From Hungateiclostridiaceae bacterium UBA3922 (GTDB lineage Bacteria > Bacillota > Clostridia > Acetivibrionales > DTU013), in the NCBI GenBank assembly GCA_002386045.1, contig DGEQ01000079.1, positions 651 to 49,186 on the forward strand: a stretch of 48,536 nt of DNA, in the 5' to 3' direction. Position numbers and translations under genes: made by a program. This document shows, piece by piece, positions 8,861 to 17,025 of this stretch. The notes beneath the pieces were generated by a model. The model worked only from the letters and a program-made list of their open reading frames with translations. It had not been told where the DNA came from and ran no database searches. Within the stretch, counting starts at the first letter, position 1; each line of letters begins with the position of its first letter.

Positions 8861-11119
8861 TTACCTGCGCCAGTATATTTCTATTACGTCCCCTTCGCCG
8901 ATCGGATCGGTAAAGGCCGCAGGCCTGCCGTTCAGCCTGAGTTCTATCGTTCCCTGCGGTTTTGTCAGGTCAAAATCTATATAGTTGAATATATCCACGA
9001 ACATATGCCTGGCCTGGGTCTTCCTCAGCGAAACGGTTTTTCCGTTCACCGTCACGTCGAACCAGTCATCAGGTCCGGATGATATATCTGTGCCCAACAC
9101 GTCTCCGTTGCCGGCCCCGGTCCCGCCTGCGGATATATCACCGGTTTCGGCTCCGTTTCCGCGTGCGGTCTCTGTTTCGGCTGCTGCGGCAGATGTGGTG
9201 TCAGGATCGGATGCTTCACCGGGAGAGGCAGGATATCCATCGTGCCTTTCAACACACGTTATATCATCCCCGTCCTGCAGCACGTAGTCTGTACCGACAT
9301 CACTGCTGCCGTTGACCGTGACTTCCTTATCCCCGCCGGTGCAGCCTGCTGCTTCCAGCAGGTCTCCAAGTGTCTTTATCCTCGAATGATGGACGACGTC
9401 ACCGTCCTTTATTTCGGTATCGGCGCCGACATGCACGCCGTTGACGGTTATGACGGTGCCTATGTCCACAGGTTTGCCGTTTAGGAAAACAGAACCGACA
9501 GAATAATCAGGCACCAGTCCATGTGCCTTCACCGACGCATCCCTTCCGTTCTGTGCCGGAACGACGGTTATGTTGTCTCCGAATGACAGCGGGGCATCGA
9601 GGCTTGACATCTTTCCGTTAAGCCATATTTCCGCGGCTTTTCCGAATTCGCCCCTGAACCTGCGCACTTCACCGTTGACAGTACAGGTTATGCTTTTGCC
9701 GGAACGACCTATCAGGTCCTCCGCGCCGAAACCATACAGGACCAGCGCATCAGAAACCTTGAGCCTTTTCGTATTGAACAGTTTCAGCTTCCTGTCATTT
9801 ACTGTTACAGAAATGAAATCCTTCCCAGAGTATAGCTGTGCTGTTACCGCTATACCGACCGGTGTGACAACCTCAGGCCCGTACAGCTTTTTGTCGGCGA
9901 ACCTGACTCCCCTGATCACATCACGCCCCCTCACGGCGACCCTTTCTTCCGGCAGGCCAAGCTGTTCTGCCAGGAACTTCGGCAGCAGCGGGATGCGGCT
10001 TCCGCCTCCCACAAGGAACACCGCGTTGGGAGCCTTGCGGTTGTATTCGAGTATCTTGCCCGAGATCGTCGATGCAAGCATCCTGATCGTGTCCTCTATT
10101 CCATCCAGTACATCCCGGGCCGATACTTCATGCTTCTTTCTGAGTATGTCGGTAAAGCCGATTCTTTCTTTACCTGAAGACAGCGATATCTTGATCTTTT
10201 CCGCGGTAGCAAAATCGACGAGGTAATGCTGTGAAATGCTTTCTGTTATTTCATCACCGGCGACCGGTACCATTGCATACGCGAACACGCTTCCATCCTT
10301 TGTAAGGGCTATATCCGAAGTGCCGGCACCTATGTCCACGAGCGCAAGATTAAGCAGCCTCAGGTCCGGAGCGATCGCCACGTTCAATGCCGCTATCGGC
10401 TCAAGGGTGAGGCTCGCAACTTCAAGGCCGATCCTGTTCACTACGGAATAAAGGCTGTCCACCACCGTCAGCGGAAGGAACGTAGCCAGCAGTTCCACCC
10501 CCGCGGACCTGCCCCTGTGACCTGTCAGCTTCGACATAATGTACCCGTTGAGGTAATAGTTGATGACACTGTATCCGACGCAGTAATACTGGTTTTTCCC
10601 ATCGCTGTCCGAAGATCCGTCAAGTATCATCTGGGCCCGCTGGATACCTTCTATTTCCATGCTGCTCACAAGGTCGGCGTCGATCTCGGCGTCCTGTTCC
10701 AGGCTCCTCTCCACCTTGACCTGGCATGTCTTCAGTACCCTTCCGGCTGCCGCAATGGCCACCTTTGCGAACCTGAAGCCCATCCTTGCCTCAAGCCGCT
10801 GCTTTACTTCCATGGCTGTGGCGGCAGCCTGGTCTATGTCATGTATCTGTCCGTCCATCATCGCCCGGCCTTTATGCTCACATACTTCTGCGGCAAGCAC
10901 GCGGAAAAAGTCTCCTTCCTGCCTCCCAACGACGCCGGCGATGGTACGGGTCCCGATGTCCAGGGCGAATACGACGTCATCCGGCGCAAAATCCTTTATA
11001 TCGGCAGCATTCCCGACATCCATGCCTGCCAGCCTTATCACCCTGCCGGTACGTTTCGGGTTCGTGTTTTTACCTTTCCCCGCTTTTTTCGGGCTCGTGC
11101 CGTGATACTTTTCTGCCAC
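8861..11119 (-). CDS. FtsA-like actin-fold protein with long C-terminal repeat region
   Basis: 752 residues. Residues 48-430 form an FtsA/PilM-type actin-fold ATPase: phosphate-1 loop ALDIGTRTIAGVVG (52-65), phosphate-2 loop VDIGAGTSDIAL (261-272) and adenosine motif FLVGGGSRIPLLPKFL (368-383). A 45-residue basic tail precedes it. After 430 there are units rich in VTVNG ... DGD-hydrophobic patterns (about 435-525, 540-625, 685-750), which look like small beta-grasp modules, separated by an Ala/Gly/Glu/Thr linker (630-685). No C-terminal amphipathic membrane helix of FtsA is seen. The GTG start has AGAGGTG 8 bases upstream. Clostridia carry such FtsA-like proteins besides true FtsA; the role is not known. 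Confidence 0.82.
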   Translation of the reverse strand: MAEKYHGTSPKKAGKGKNTNPKRTGRVIRLAGMDVGNAADIKDFAPDDVVFALDIGTRTIAGVVGRQEGDFFRVLAAEVCEHKGRAMMDGQIHDIDQAAATAMEVKQRLEARMGFRFAKVAIAAAGRVLKTCQVKVERSLEQDAEIDADLVSSMEIEGIQRAQMILDGSSDSDGKNQYYCVGYSVINYYLNGYIMSKLTGHRGRSAGVELLATFLPLTVVDSLYSVVNRIGLEVASLTLEPIAALNVAIAPDLRLLNLALVDIGAGTSDIALTKDGSVFAYAMVPVAGDEITESISQHYLVDFATAEKIKISLSSGKERIGFTDILRKKHEVSARDVLDGIEDTIRMLASTISGKILEYNRKAPNAVFLVGGGSRIPLLPKFLAEQLGLPEERVAVRGRDVIRGVRFADKKLYGPEVVTPVGIAVTAQLYSGKDFISVTVNDRKLKLFNTKRLKVSDALVLYGFGAEDLIGRSGKSITCTVNGEVRRFRGEFGKAAEIWLNGKMSSLDAPLSFGDNITVVPAQNGRDASVKAHGLVPDYSVGSVFLNGKPVDIGTVITVNGVHVGADTEIKDGDVVHHSRIKTLGDLLEAAGCTGGDKEVTVNGSSDVGTDYVLQDGDDITCVERHDGYPASPGEASDPDTTSAAAAETETARGNGAETGDISAGGTGAGNGDVLGTDISSGPDDWFDVTVNGKTVSLRKTQARHMFVDIFNYIDFDLTKPQGTIELRLNGRPAAFTDPIGEGDVIEIYWRR

Positions 11120-11160
11120 AGCGGCATCACCTCTCGAATCTGCACATGACGGGCTGATAA

Positions 11161-11189
11161 ATATTATTAATTCGACAGTCGCATATCAA
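11161..11189 (-). promoter_or_regulatory. Probable promoter for the FtsA-like/GGDEF pair
   Basis: On the minus strand TTGATA (11184-11189), 17-base spacer, TAATAT (11161-11166), about 40 bases upstream of the GTG start at 11119. Confidence 0.5.
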
Positions 11190-11225
11190 ATCCTTCTGTC
11201 GTATCACCAAAACATATATTACACA

Positions 11226-11237
11226 GGACCATGGTCC
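11226..11237. promoter_or_regulatory. 12-bp perfect palindrome upstream of the LytTR regulator
   Basis: GGACCATGGTCC is a perfect dyad 17 bases upstream of the -35 box of the regulator promoter. It has the size of a dimer operator. No binding protein is known. Confidence 0.4.
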
Positions 11238-11254
11238 ATAGGTCTAAATTCTGC

Positions 11255-11283
11255 TTTTCAACGCCTGTTCGTGATAGTATACT
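11255..11283 (+). promoter_or_regulatory. Probable promoter of the LytTR/GHKL operon
   Basis: TTTTCA (11255-11260), 17-base spacer, TATACT (11278-11283), 56 bases before the start of the regulator. Confidence 0.5.
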
Positions 11284-11338
11284 GATTATGTAAATAGGAA
11301 GAAAAAGTATCATACTTCAGCAGGAAAGGAGAACAAAA

Positions 11339-12058
11339 GTGCTTTCCTTAGCCATCCTTGATGACAACATAAAAGTCCTTGAATTGTACGAAGAACTGAT
11401 ACCCAAATGGTTTGCCAGGAACGGGATCGACGGACGCATCGTCATGGCCACCGGCGATCACAACGAGTTCCTCAAGGCGGTAAGAGGACGTTCGGTCAAC
11501 GTATGCATCATCGACATCAACCTGCAATCCGAGGTAAGCGGGCTTTACATAGCCCGGAAAATCAGGGAGGAAAAGCTGGACGCCGAGATCATCTTCTGCA
11601 CTGGCATGCTCGAGTTCATGCACAGGGCATTTGACGTGAACGCGTATCACTATATAATAAAACCTATAGGGAGAAATCTCGAAAAATGTCTCGTGAAACT
11701 TCACAGGGAAATGGAGGCAAGGCAGAACAGGAAAAACATAATCGAACTGAAAACAAAATCGAATATCTACTACATTGCCCGCGATTCGATATCGCATGTG
11801 GTAAGACGAAAAAGCAAATCCGTGATATTTTCGTCCGGCAGTGTATATGAAGTGTATGACAGCCTGGATTCACTCATTGAGAAACTTGGGAGGGAAAAGT
11901 TTTTCAAAAGCTGCAGATCTGAAATAATCAACAAAGATTATATCAGGCAGATAGATAAGGCAAACAGAAAAATAATACTGACAAACGGATATGTGGGAAA
12001 GTTCAGCCGTATGAATGCATCCCGCCTGTTGAAAGGAGCTTCTGACAATGAAGGTTGA
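11339..12058 (+). CDS. AgrA-like LytTR response regulator
   Basis: 239 residues: receiver domain (1-125) with acidic DD at 8-9, phospho-acceptor Asp59 (CIIDIN) and Lys near KPIG, then a LytTR DNA-binding domain (about 140-235). This architecture is that of AgrA/ComE-type regulators that bind paired direct repeats. The start is GTG with AGGAAAGGAG 7 bases upstream. The last 11 bases overlap the sensor kinase gene. With the convergent agrBD it forms a complete peptide-sensing circuit. I could not find the classic AgrA direct repeats upstream of agrB. Confidence 0.9.
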   Translation: MLSLAILDDNIKVLELYEELIPKWFARNGIDGRIVMATGDHNEFLKAVRGRSVNVCIIDINLQSEVSGLYIARKIREEKLDAEIIFCTGMLEFMHRAFDVNAYHYIIKPIGRNLEKCLVKLHREMEARQNRKNIIELKTKSNIYYIARDSISHVVRRKSKSVIFSSGSVYEVYDSLDSLIEKLGREKFFKSCRSEIINKDYIRQIDKANRKIILTNGYVGKFSRMNASRLLKGASDNEG

Positions 12059-13325
12059 AACACTGCTGATAAATACGGGTTCTGCTTTTCTGGCAAGCCT
12101 TTATGTCATCTATTACCATAGCGCCGTAAGCGGCCTCAGGATGTCAAGGAGCCAAAAGGTAAGTTTTTCCGTCGTGTTTGCACTGCTGAACGGATTCATT
12201 TCTTCCATCATGCAGGTATCGGTGTACAAACCGCTGGTCCTTATAGCACTGAGCACATCCATAATCGCGGTTTTGCTGAAAGCACCCGTGATCCAGGCAT
12301 TCCTGTCATTTTCCATCTATACTGTCGCTTCGGCGATAGGCAATTCACTGGTGCCCATCCTGATAAAACTGGCATATCCCGGAATGACGGTGGAAGAAGT
12401 GTTGTCCGATCCGCTGCTTGTGATCGGCGCTAACGTTTTCGTCAACCTGCTCGTATTCCTGCTGTTCCTCCTGATCAAGCCGGTAATCGATTACACGAAG
12501 CTGCTGAGCAGGGATAAGTTCCTCCTAGTGCTCACCGTTGCAACGATCCTGGTCATAACTTCAACATTCGCTATGTACCTGTACACCAGGACCCTTGACA
12601 TGACAGCCTGCCTGATAATAGCGTCTATAAGCATTTCCTACTGCGTATTCATAATCCTGATGTGGATCTCGACGCTAAGGAAAGTCATCAGGGATGAAGA
12701 TCTGAAGCAGCAGAAATTTTACAATGAATCGCTCCGCTCCACCCTTTTTGAACTGAGGCGGTTCAGGCACGACTGGGTCAATAACCTTACGGTGATAGAC
12801 TCGATGCTGAAGATGAACAAAATCAACGAACTGAAGCAGTACGTCTCCGAACTCATAGGGCATTGCTGGGCACATACGAACACACAGATCTATTCCATCA
12901 GGAACGCCGCTTTGTTTGGCATCCTTTCCTCCAAGGTAAGCCTTGCCCACGAAAAAGGCGTATCGGTAAACATGACCGTCACCGGTGAACTGGAAAACAT
13001 CCCGGGAGTCAGGATATCCGATTTTTGCGAAGTGATCGGGATCTTCCTGGACAACGCCATCGAAGAAGCGGTCCAGTCCGACAGGGTGATAAACATCGAT
13101 ATGAGAGAAGGGAACAACTTCATCGAGATGTCCATCTCGAACACGTGCAAGACCCCGCCGGACATGCAGATGCTTGCTGCGGACGGTTATTCCACGAAAG
13201 GAGAAGGCAGGGGCATGGGACTTGCGATAACCAAAAACATCCTCTCCAGGTACAAAAACATCCTCCACGTCACTACATACGAAGACAATATATTCACCCA
13301 GACGATCGAAATCCTGAAAACATGA
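12048..13325 (+). CDS. AgrC-like GHKL sensor histidine kinase
   Basis: 425 residues. About six or seven hydrophobic segments cover residues 8-212, as in peptide-sensing kinases of the AgrC/HPK10 group. The cytoplasmic part has the phospho-acceptor His241 in RRFRHDWVNNL, an N box (FLDNAIEEA) and a G box (GEGRGMGLAI) of the GHKL ATPase fold. It overlaps the LytTR gene by 11 bases, indicating coupled translation. The expected ligand is the cyclic peptide encoded by the convergent agrD. The order regulator-then-kinase is the reverse of agrCA in Staphylococcus. Confidence 0.9.
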   Translation: MKVETLLINTGSAFLASLYVIYYHSAVSGLRMSRSQKVSFSVVFALLNGFISSIMQVSVYKPLVLIALSTSIIAVLLKAPVIQAFLSFSIYTVASAIGNSLVPILIKLAYPGMTVEEVLSDPLLVIGANVFVNLLVFLLFLLIKPVIDYTKLLSRDKFLLVLTVATILVITSTFAMYLYTRTLDMTACLIIASISISYCVFIILMWISTLRKVIRDEDLKQQKFYNESLRSTLFELRRFRHDWVNNLTVIDSMLKMNKINELKQYVSELIGHCWAHTNTQIYSIRNAALFGILSSKVSLAHEKGVSVNMTVTGELENIPGVRISDFCEVIGIFLDNAIEEAVQSDRVINIDMREGNNFIEMSISNTCKTPPDMQMLAADGYSTKGEGRGMGLAITKNILSRYKNILHVTTYEDNIFTQTIEILKT

Positions 13326-13365
13326 AGGAAGGGGGACCTCCCCCCCATTCACGCTGCTACGTCCT

Positions 13366-13509
13366 TTAGTCTTCCCTTATCAGCGACTTCGGGCATTCTT
13401 TCTGGTAGAATGTCCATAACCAGCATCCATACGCAGACACAGCGGATGCTACGAATACGCCTGCCATTGCGAGCAGGCATACGAGGACCCTGAAGTAATT
13501 CTTCTTCAT
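13366..13509 (-). CDS. agrD: AgrD-like cyclic lactone autoinducer precursor peptide
   Basis: 47-residue pro-peptide: a basic start (MKKNYF), a hydrophobic/amphipathic leader (about 7-27), a core GCWLWTFYQKEC (28-39) and an acidic tail with PKSLIRED. The layout equals clostridial AgrD (Clostridium perfringens has CLWFT followed by HQPEEPKSL). AgrB would cut the tail and join Cys29 to the new C-terminal carboxylate as a thiolactone. Compared with the perfringens peptide there is one extra residue between Cys29 and the YQ motif, so the ring could be CWLWT or CWLWTF, and there is a second Cys at 39. GGAGG lies 7 bases before the ATG, which overlaps the agrB stop (ATGA). Confidence 0.87.
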   Translation of the reverse strand: MKKNYFRVLVCLLAMAGVFVASAVSAYGCWLWTFYQKECPKSLIRED

Positions 13510-14102
13510 GCAGACACCTCCTCCCATCCATATTTGTTTCCCGATATCCTGTATGCCAATGGCGTCATGAACAACGCCTGGATGAAGCAGGAGAAGAGTA
13601 TTATATTCGACCACACGGAAGGCAGGAACCATGAAGCCGTAAACATGCCTGTCAGCAATATGAAGCAACCGATCCTGAGTTGCTTCCTCTGCTTTCTGGA
13701 TTTGACAGGCTTCTGCGGGAGATCAGCCGGCGCGTACAGGTATGCGGACAGGTATGAGAACGGGGCTATGATCATCAGCAAATATATGCGGTCGATATTG
13801 CTGTAAACCGATGCCGCAACGACGCCGAAAACGATCGCGGAATGGACGATCATGCAGCCGATGTGCGATTTCGCATGGATACCTCCCATCAGCGTCCTCT
13901 GGATCCCATATGCAGCCACTGCAGCTGCTACATACGGCACGATCCGGAGTACGAGCGAAATCACCAGGATTATGCTTATCTTGACTATCTCCGAAACAGT
14001 CATGTAAACGCCATATTCGATGATTTCGCGCTTTTCAGGGTCGACACCGTCCAGCGTGGAATAGATCATATCAGCCATGTATTTGCTGATTTTGTCAAAC
14101 AT
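13506..14102 (-). CDS. agrB: AgrB-like peptide-processing membrane protease
   Basis: Integral membrane cysteine protease, 198 residues, that cleaves AgrD and helps form the thiolactone. The catalytic pair lies in GGIHAKSHIGC (His77 and Cys84 from this start, the same spacing of seven as His77/Cys84 in S. aureus AgrB). Four to six hydrophobic segments follow. The start at 14102 is preferred because AGCAGG lies 8 bases upstream; ATG 14108 and GTG 14111 are closer to it. The stop overlaps agrD. Confidence 0.9.
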   Translation of the reverse strand: MFDKISKYMADMIYSTLDGVDPEKREIIEYGVYMTVSEIVKISIILVISLVLRIVPYVAAAVAAYGIQRTLMGGIHAKSHIGCMIVHSAIVFGVVAASVYSNIDRIYLLMIIAPFSYLSAYLYAPADLPQKPVKSRKQRKQLRIGCFILLTGMFTASWFLPSVWSNIILFSCFIQALFMTPLAYRISGNKYGWEEVSA

Positions 14103-14200
14103 CGACATCACCTGCTTCTATTATACTTTCTATTCGGGTGCTTTAAGGGATTTTTTATCGAACGGCACTTTTCATTGACCGAAAATGATTTGTCATCACA

Positions 14201-14228
14201 ATTATACAAAAAAACGGGCATTTGATAA
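14201..14228 (-). promoter_or_regulatory. Candidate promoter of agrBD
   Basis: Minus strand TTATCA (14223-14228), 16-base spacer, TATAAT (14201-14206), giving a leader of about 95 bases. A second TATAAT (14120-14125) sits closer to agrB but has no recognisable -35, which would suit an activator-dependent promoter. Confidence 0.35.
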
Positions 14229-14319
14229 ACTAATAGTTTTGGTTATTGTAATTTTCATTAAAAAAATGTACTTTTTTAATTGAAGTTCCGGGCAATACCA
14301 GGGGAAATTATCATATTTA

Positions 14320-14348
14320 TTGACAAATATTCCTTATGATGATATTTT
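14320..14348 (+). promoter_or_regulatory. Promoter of the small gene at 14394
   Basis: Consensus TTGACA (14320-14325), 17-base spacer, TATTTT (14343-14348), in an AT-rich intergenic region. Confidence 0.6.
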
Positions 14349-14393
14349 ATTTTCGTCATACTATCTAAAAATGGAAAAGCAAGAGGTCATGAT

Positions 14394-14627
14394 ATGTTAT
14401 CCGAATTGGCTGAATGCACAGTGCTCATGCTGAGAGTGATCCATGAGATGTACAGCACGCAAAGGATAACTTATGAAGAATTCGTGAACCACACCAGGAA
14501 AAAGCTTCAGTTTTTGTCAGAAAACATTTCGCAATTCACTTCTGAAGCAGAAAGGGAAACGGCATACGATATACTGAACAAGTGCAGTTCGATCCTGTCC
14601 GGGAACGAAGGGAGCTACCTGCAGTAA
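14394..14627 (+). CDS. Small conserved-looking protein of unknown function (77 aa)
   Basis: I do not recognise this gene. It encodes 77 residues, predicted all-helical and soluble, without signal peptide or membrane segment, with two well-separated Cys. AGAGGT lies 8 bases before the ATG and a good SigA promoter stands upstream, so expression is likely. It sits divergently from agrB and convergently to murG with a 31-base gap. Its proximity to the quorum-sensing locus could mean Agr control, but nothing in the sequence shows this. Confidence 0.65.
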   Translation: MLSELAECTVLMLRVIHEMYSTQRITYEEFVNHTRKKLQFLSENISQFTSEAERETAYDILNKCSSILSGNEGSYLQ

Positions 14628-14658
14628 TTCTCCCGGGTGTTGCCTGCGTTTTTCCCGG

Positions 14659-15732
14659 TCATGCATCCGAATATTTCCTGATGACCGCCATCACGGACTG
14701 CACTCCGTCGCCGGTCGCGTTTTTTTTCATTGCAGCAACATAGCGGCCTGAATCGTTCCAAAGATCATATATAGCATTTACCAGGGATTCACGGTCCAGT
14801 CCTTCTTCCTGCAGAACCTTGCTGTAACCCTGTTTTTCAAATGAAGCGGCATTCTGTATCTGGTCGCCGCGGCTTGCGGCCCTGGACAGCGGGATGAGAA
14901 GATTGGGCTTTTTCAGTGCAAGCAGTTCATGCAGCACCGTAGCGCCGGCCCTCGATACGACAAGATCAGCCAGCGCATACAGGTGAGGCTGTTCCTCGTT
15001 CACGTATTCGAACTGCCTGTATCCCTTCAGGCCGTTCAGTTCTTCCCTGACATTGCCTTTCCCGCAGATATGGCAGACGTTGAAATCTTTCAGCAGCCTG
15101 TCAAGCACGCTCCTTATCGCATTGTTTATGTTCTCGGACCCAAGACTGCCGCCGATGACCATGATGACGGGTTTTGTATCGGTGAACCCGCATATTTCCC
15201 TTCCCTTCCGCCGGTCGCCTCCAAGCAGGCTTTGCCTTATCGGCATGCCCGTCCTTATACCCTTTCCTCCGGGTATGTACGGAGCAGTCTCAGGAAACGT
15301 ATAGCACACTGCCCTGGCGAACGGCATCGAGAGCCTGTTGGTAAGCCCGGGCGTTATGTCGGATTCGTGTATGACGACAGGTATCTTTCTCAACCACGCA
15401 GCCCAGACCACGGGACAGGACACAAATCCTCCCTTGCTGAATACTGCAGACGGCTTCAGCTTTCCGAGCAGCGAGTATGCCTGGAGGAATCCCGCGGCGA
15501 CCCTGAAAACATCGGTGAAATTCCTGAGATCGAAATACCTGCGCAGCTTGCCAGCGCTGATCCCATGGTAAGGTATGCCTTCTTTCACGATCAGTTCCTT
15601 TTCCATGCCGCTGCGCGAACCAATGTAGTGTATCGTATAGCCTTCCTGTTTCAGGCAAGGCAGCAATGCGATATTCGGAGTGACATGTCCTGACGTCCCC
15701 CCGCCTGTCAGGACCACTACTTTTCCATGCAT
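14659..15732 (-). CDS. murG: MurG-type UDP-GlcNAc:lipid I glycosyltransferase, stand-alone copy
   Basis: 357 residues of the GT28 family: N-terminal GGGTSGHVTPNIAL (the MurG G-loop, GGGTxGHxxPA), IGSRSGMEK, the FSKGGFVSCPVVWAA membrane-facing motif, HESDITPGLTNR and the C-terminal UDP-GlcNAc site (SRAGATVLHELLALKKPNLLIPL). MurG makes lipid II on the inner membrane face. It is not in a dcw cluster here but one base downstream of a mechanosensitive channel gene, so it may be a second MurG. AGAGGT lies upstream of the ATG inside the end of that gene. Confidence 0.9.
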   Translation of the reverse strand: MHGKVVVLTGGGTSGHVTPNIALLPCLKQEGYTIHYIGSRSGMEKELIVKEGIPYHGISAGKLRRYFDLRNFTDVFRVAAGFLQAYSLLGKLKPSAVFSKGGFVSCPVVWAAWLRKIPVVIHESDITPGLTNRLSMPFARAVCYTFPETAPYIPGGKGIRTGMPIRQSLLGGDRRKGREICGFTDTKPVIMVIGGSLGSENINNAIRSVLDRLLKDFNVCHICGKGNVREELNGLKGYRQFEYVNEEQPHLYALADLVVSRAGATVLHELLALKKPNLLIPLSRAASRGDQIQNAASFEKQGYSKVLQEEGLDRESLVNAIYDLWNDSGRYVAAMKKNATGDGVQSVMAVIRKYSDA

Positions 15733-15733
15733 A

Positions 15734-16981
15734 TTATCCAGATACCTCTTTTTTCCCCAAAGACACTATATCGTATCCTGACGGATCCTGGAATGCCCTC
15801 AGTCCGAAATGCGGCAGCACCGCAAAAAGGTGATCGAAAATATCGGACTGTATATTTTCATATTCTGTCCATTCCGTCGTCGCCGTAAACGCGTATATCT
15901 CCAGCGGGAGACCGTTCGGGCCCGGCGCAAGCTGCCTGACCATCAGCGTCATGCCCTTGTGTATGCCCGGATGGTTCCTGAGATAATTATATACGTAAAA
16001 ACGGAAGGTCCCGATATTGGTCATCCTTCTCCCGTTTACCGGCACCGACACATCTATATTCCTCTCTTTATTATATATATCTATTTCCCTTCGCTTATTC
16101 GCTATATATTCCTTCAGGTATTCTATCCCTGACAGTTCTTCGATCATTTCCTCGGACAGGAACCTGATACTGGTCACATCTATGAAGATGCTGCGCTTGA
16201 TCCGCCTTCCTCCGGACATCTTCATGCCCCTCCAGTTCCTGAAGGAATCCTGGACCATCGCATGGGCAGGTATCGTCGTTATGGTGTTGTCGAAGTTCCG
16301 GACCTTCACCGTTGTCAGCATGATGTCAGTAACGAAGCCGTCCGCATCGTATTTCGGCATCTCGATCCAGTCGCCGATGCGGATCATGTCATTCGATGTA
16401 AGCTGTATGCCTGCCACAAATCCCAGGATAGCATTCTGGAATACCAGCAGTATAACGGCAGACAGCGCTCCGAGACCGCCAAGCAGGATAAGCGGATTCT
16501 GGCCGATCAGCGAAGACACTATGACGATAGCACCTACGACAAACGCGATTATCTTGATAACTTGGAGGATACCTTTTATGGGCCTGGTTTTTGAGATGTC
16601 GAATGACCTGTATATATCGTCCGCCGCATTGAGCAGCGAATCGATGATGAGCAGCAGCACGAACGTGACATACGCGGACAGGATCCGTTTTAACCATATT
16701 TCAAGGTCAGGGAAAAACCCGGTGAAAAAACCGATGATCAGCGGTGTGACCAGGTGTGCGGTGCGATGGAACACTTTATTCTCATAAAGCTTGTCGTCCC
16801 ATGTATACTTGTTCTGCCTGATCAGTTTCGGCACCAGGCGAAGCAGGACTTTCCGGGCGATCAGGTTGCCCAGCACGCAGAGCACAGCAATAGCTACCAC
16901 TACGATCACAGTGGTCAGCACTGCCGATGTTTCGCCAGCCGCACCGAGGCTTTTGACGCGCTCTTCTATCCAGGCCTGCAA
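15734..16981 (-). CDS. ybdG: Mechanosensitive channel, MscS family, YbdG (MscM) type
   Basis: Membrane channel that opens on hypo-osmotic shock. At 415 residues it has the same length as E. coli YbdG and shares its signature stretches: pore-lining helix LGGLGALSAVILLVFQNAIL, GDWIEMPKYDADG, LTTVKVRNFDNTITTIP and NWRGMKMSGGRRIKRS. About five membrane segments precede the beta domain, and the C-terminal MscS vestibule follows. The start is TTG with GGGGGG 6 bases upstream. murG follows after one base, so both are very likely cotranscribed. Confidence 0.88.
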   Translation of the reverse strand: MQAWIEERVKSLGAAGETSAVLTTVIVVVAIAVLCVLGNLIARKVLLRLVPKLIRQNKYTWDDKLYENKVFHRTAHLVTPLIIGFFTGFFPDLEIWLKRILSAYVTFVLLLIIDSLLNAADDIYRSFDISKTRPIKGILQVIKIIAFVVGAIVIVSSLIGQNPLILLGGLGALSAVILLVFQNAILGFVAGIQLTSNDMIRIGDWIEMPKYDADGFVTDIMLTTVKVRNFDNTITTIPAHAMVQDSFRNWRGMKMSGGRRIKRSIFIDVTSIRFLSEEMIEELSGIEYLKEYIANKRREIDIYNKERNIDVSVPVNGRRMTNIGTFRFYVYNYLRNHPGIHKGMTLMVRQLAPGPNGLPLEIYAFTATTEWTEYENIQSDIFDHLFAVLPHFGLRAFQDPSGYDIVSLGKKEVSG

Positions 16982-17025
16982 TATGATCCCCCCGTGTATA
17001 TTGATAGCTTAGATGAATCAAATCG

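Noticed and set aside
14140..14228. AgrA-type paired direct repeats upstream of agrB
   Set aside because: No pair of GTT-containing 9-mers with the right 21-22 base period was found on either strand.
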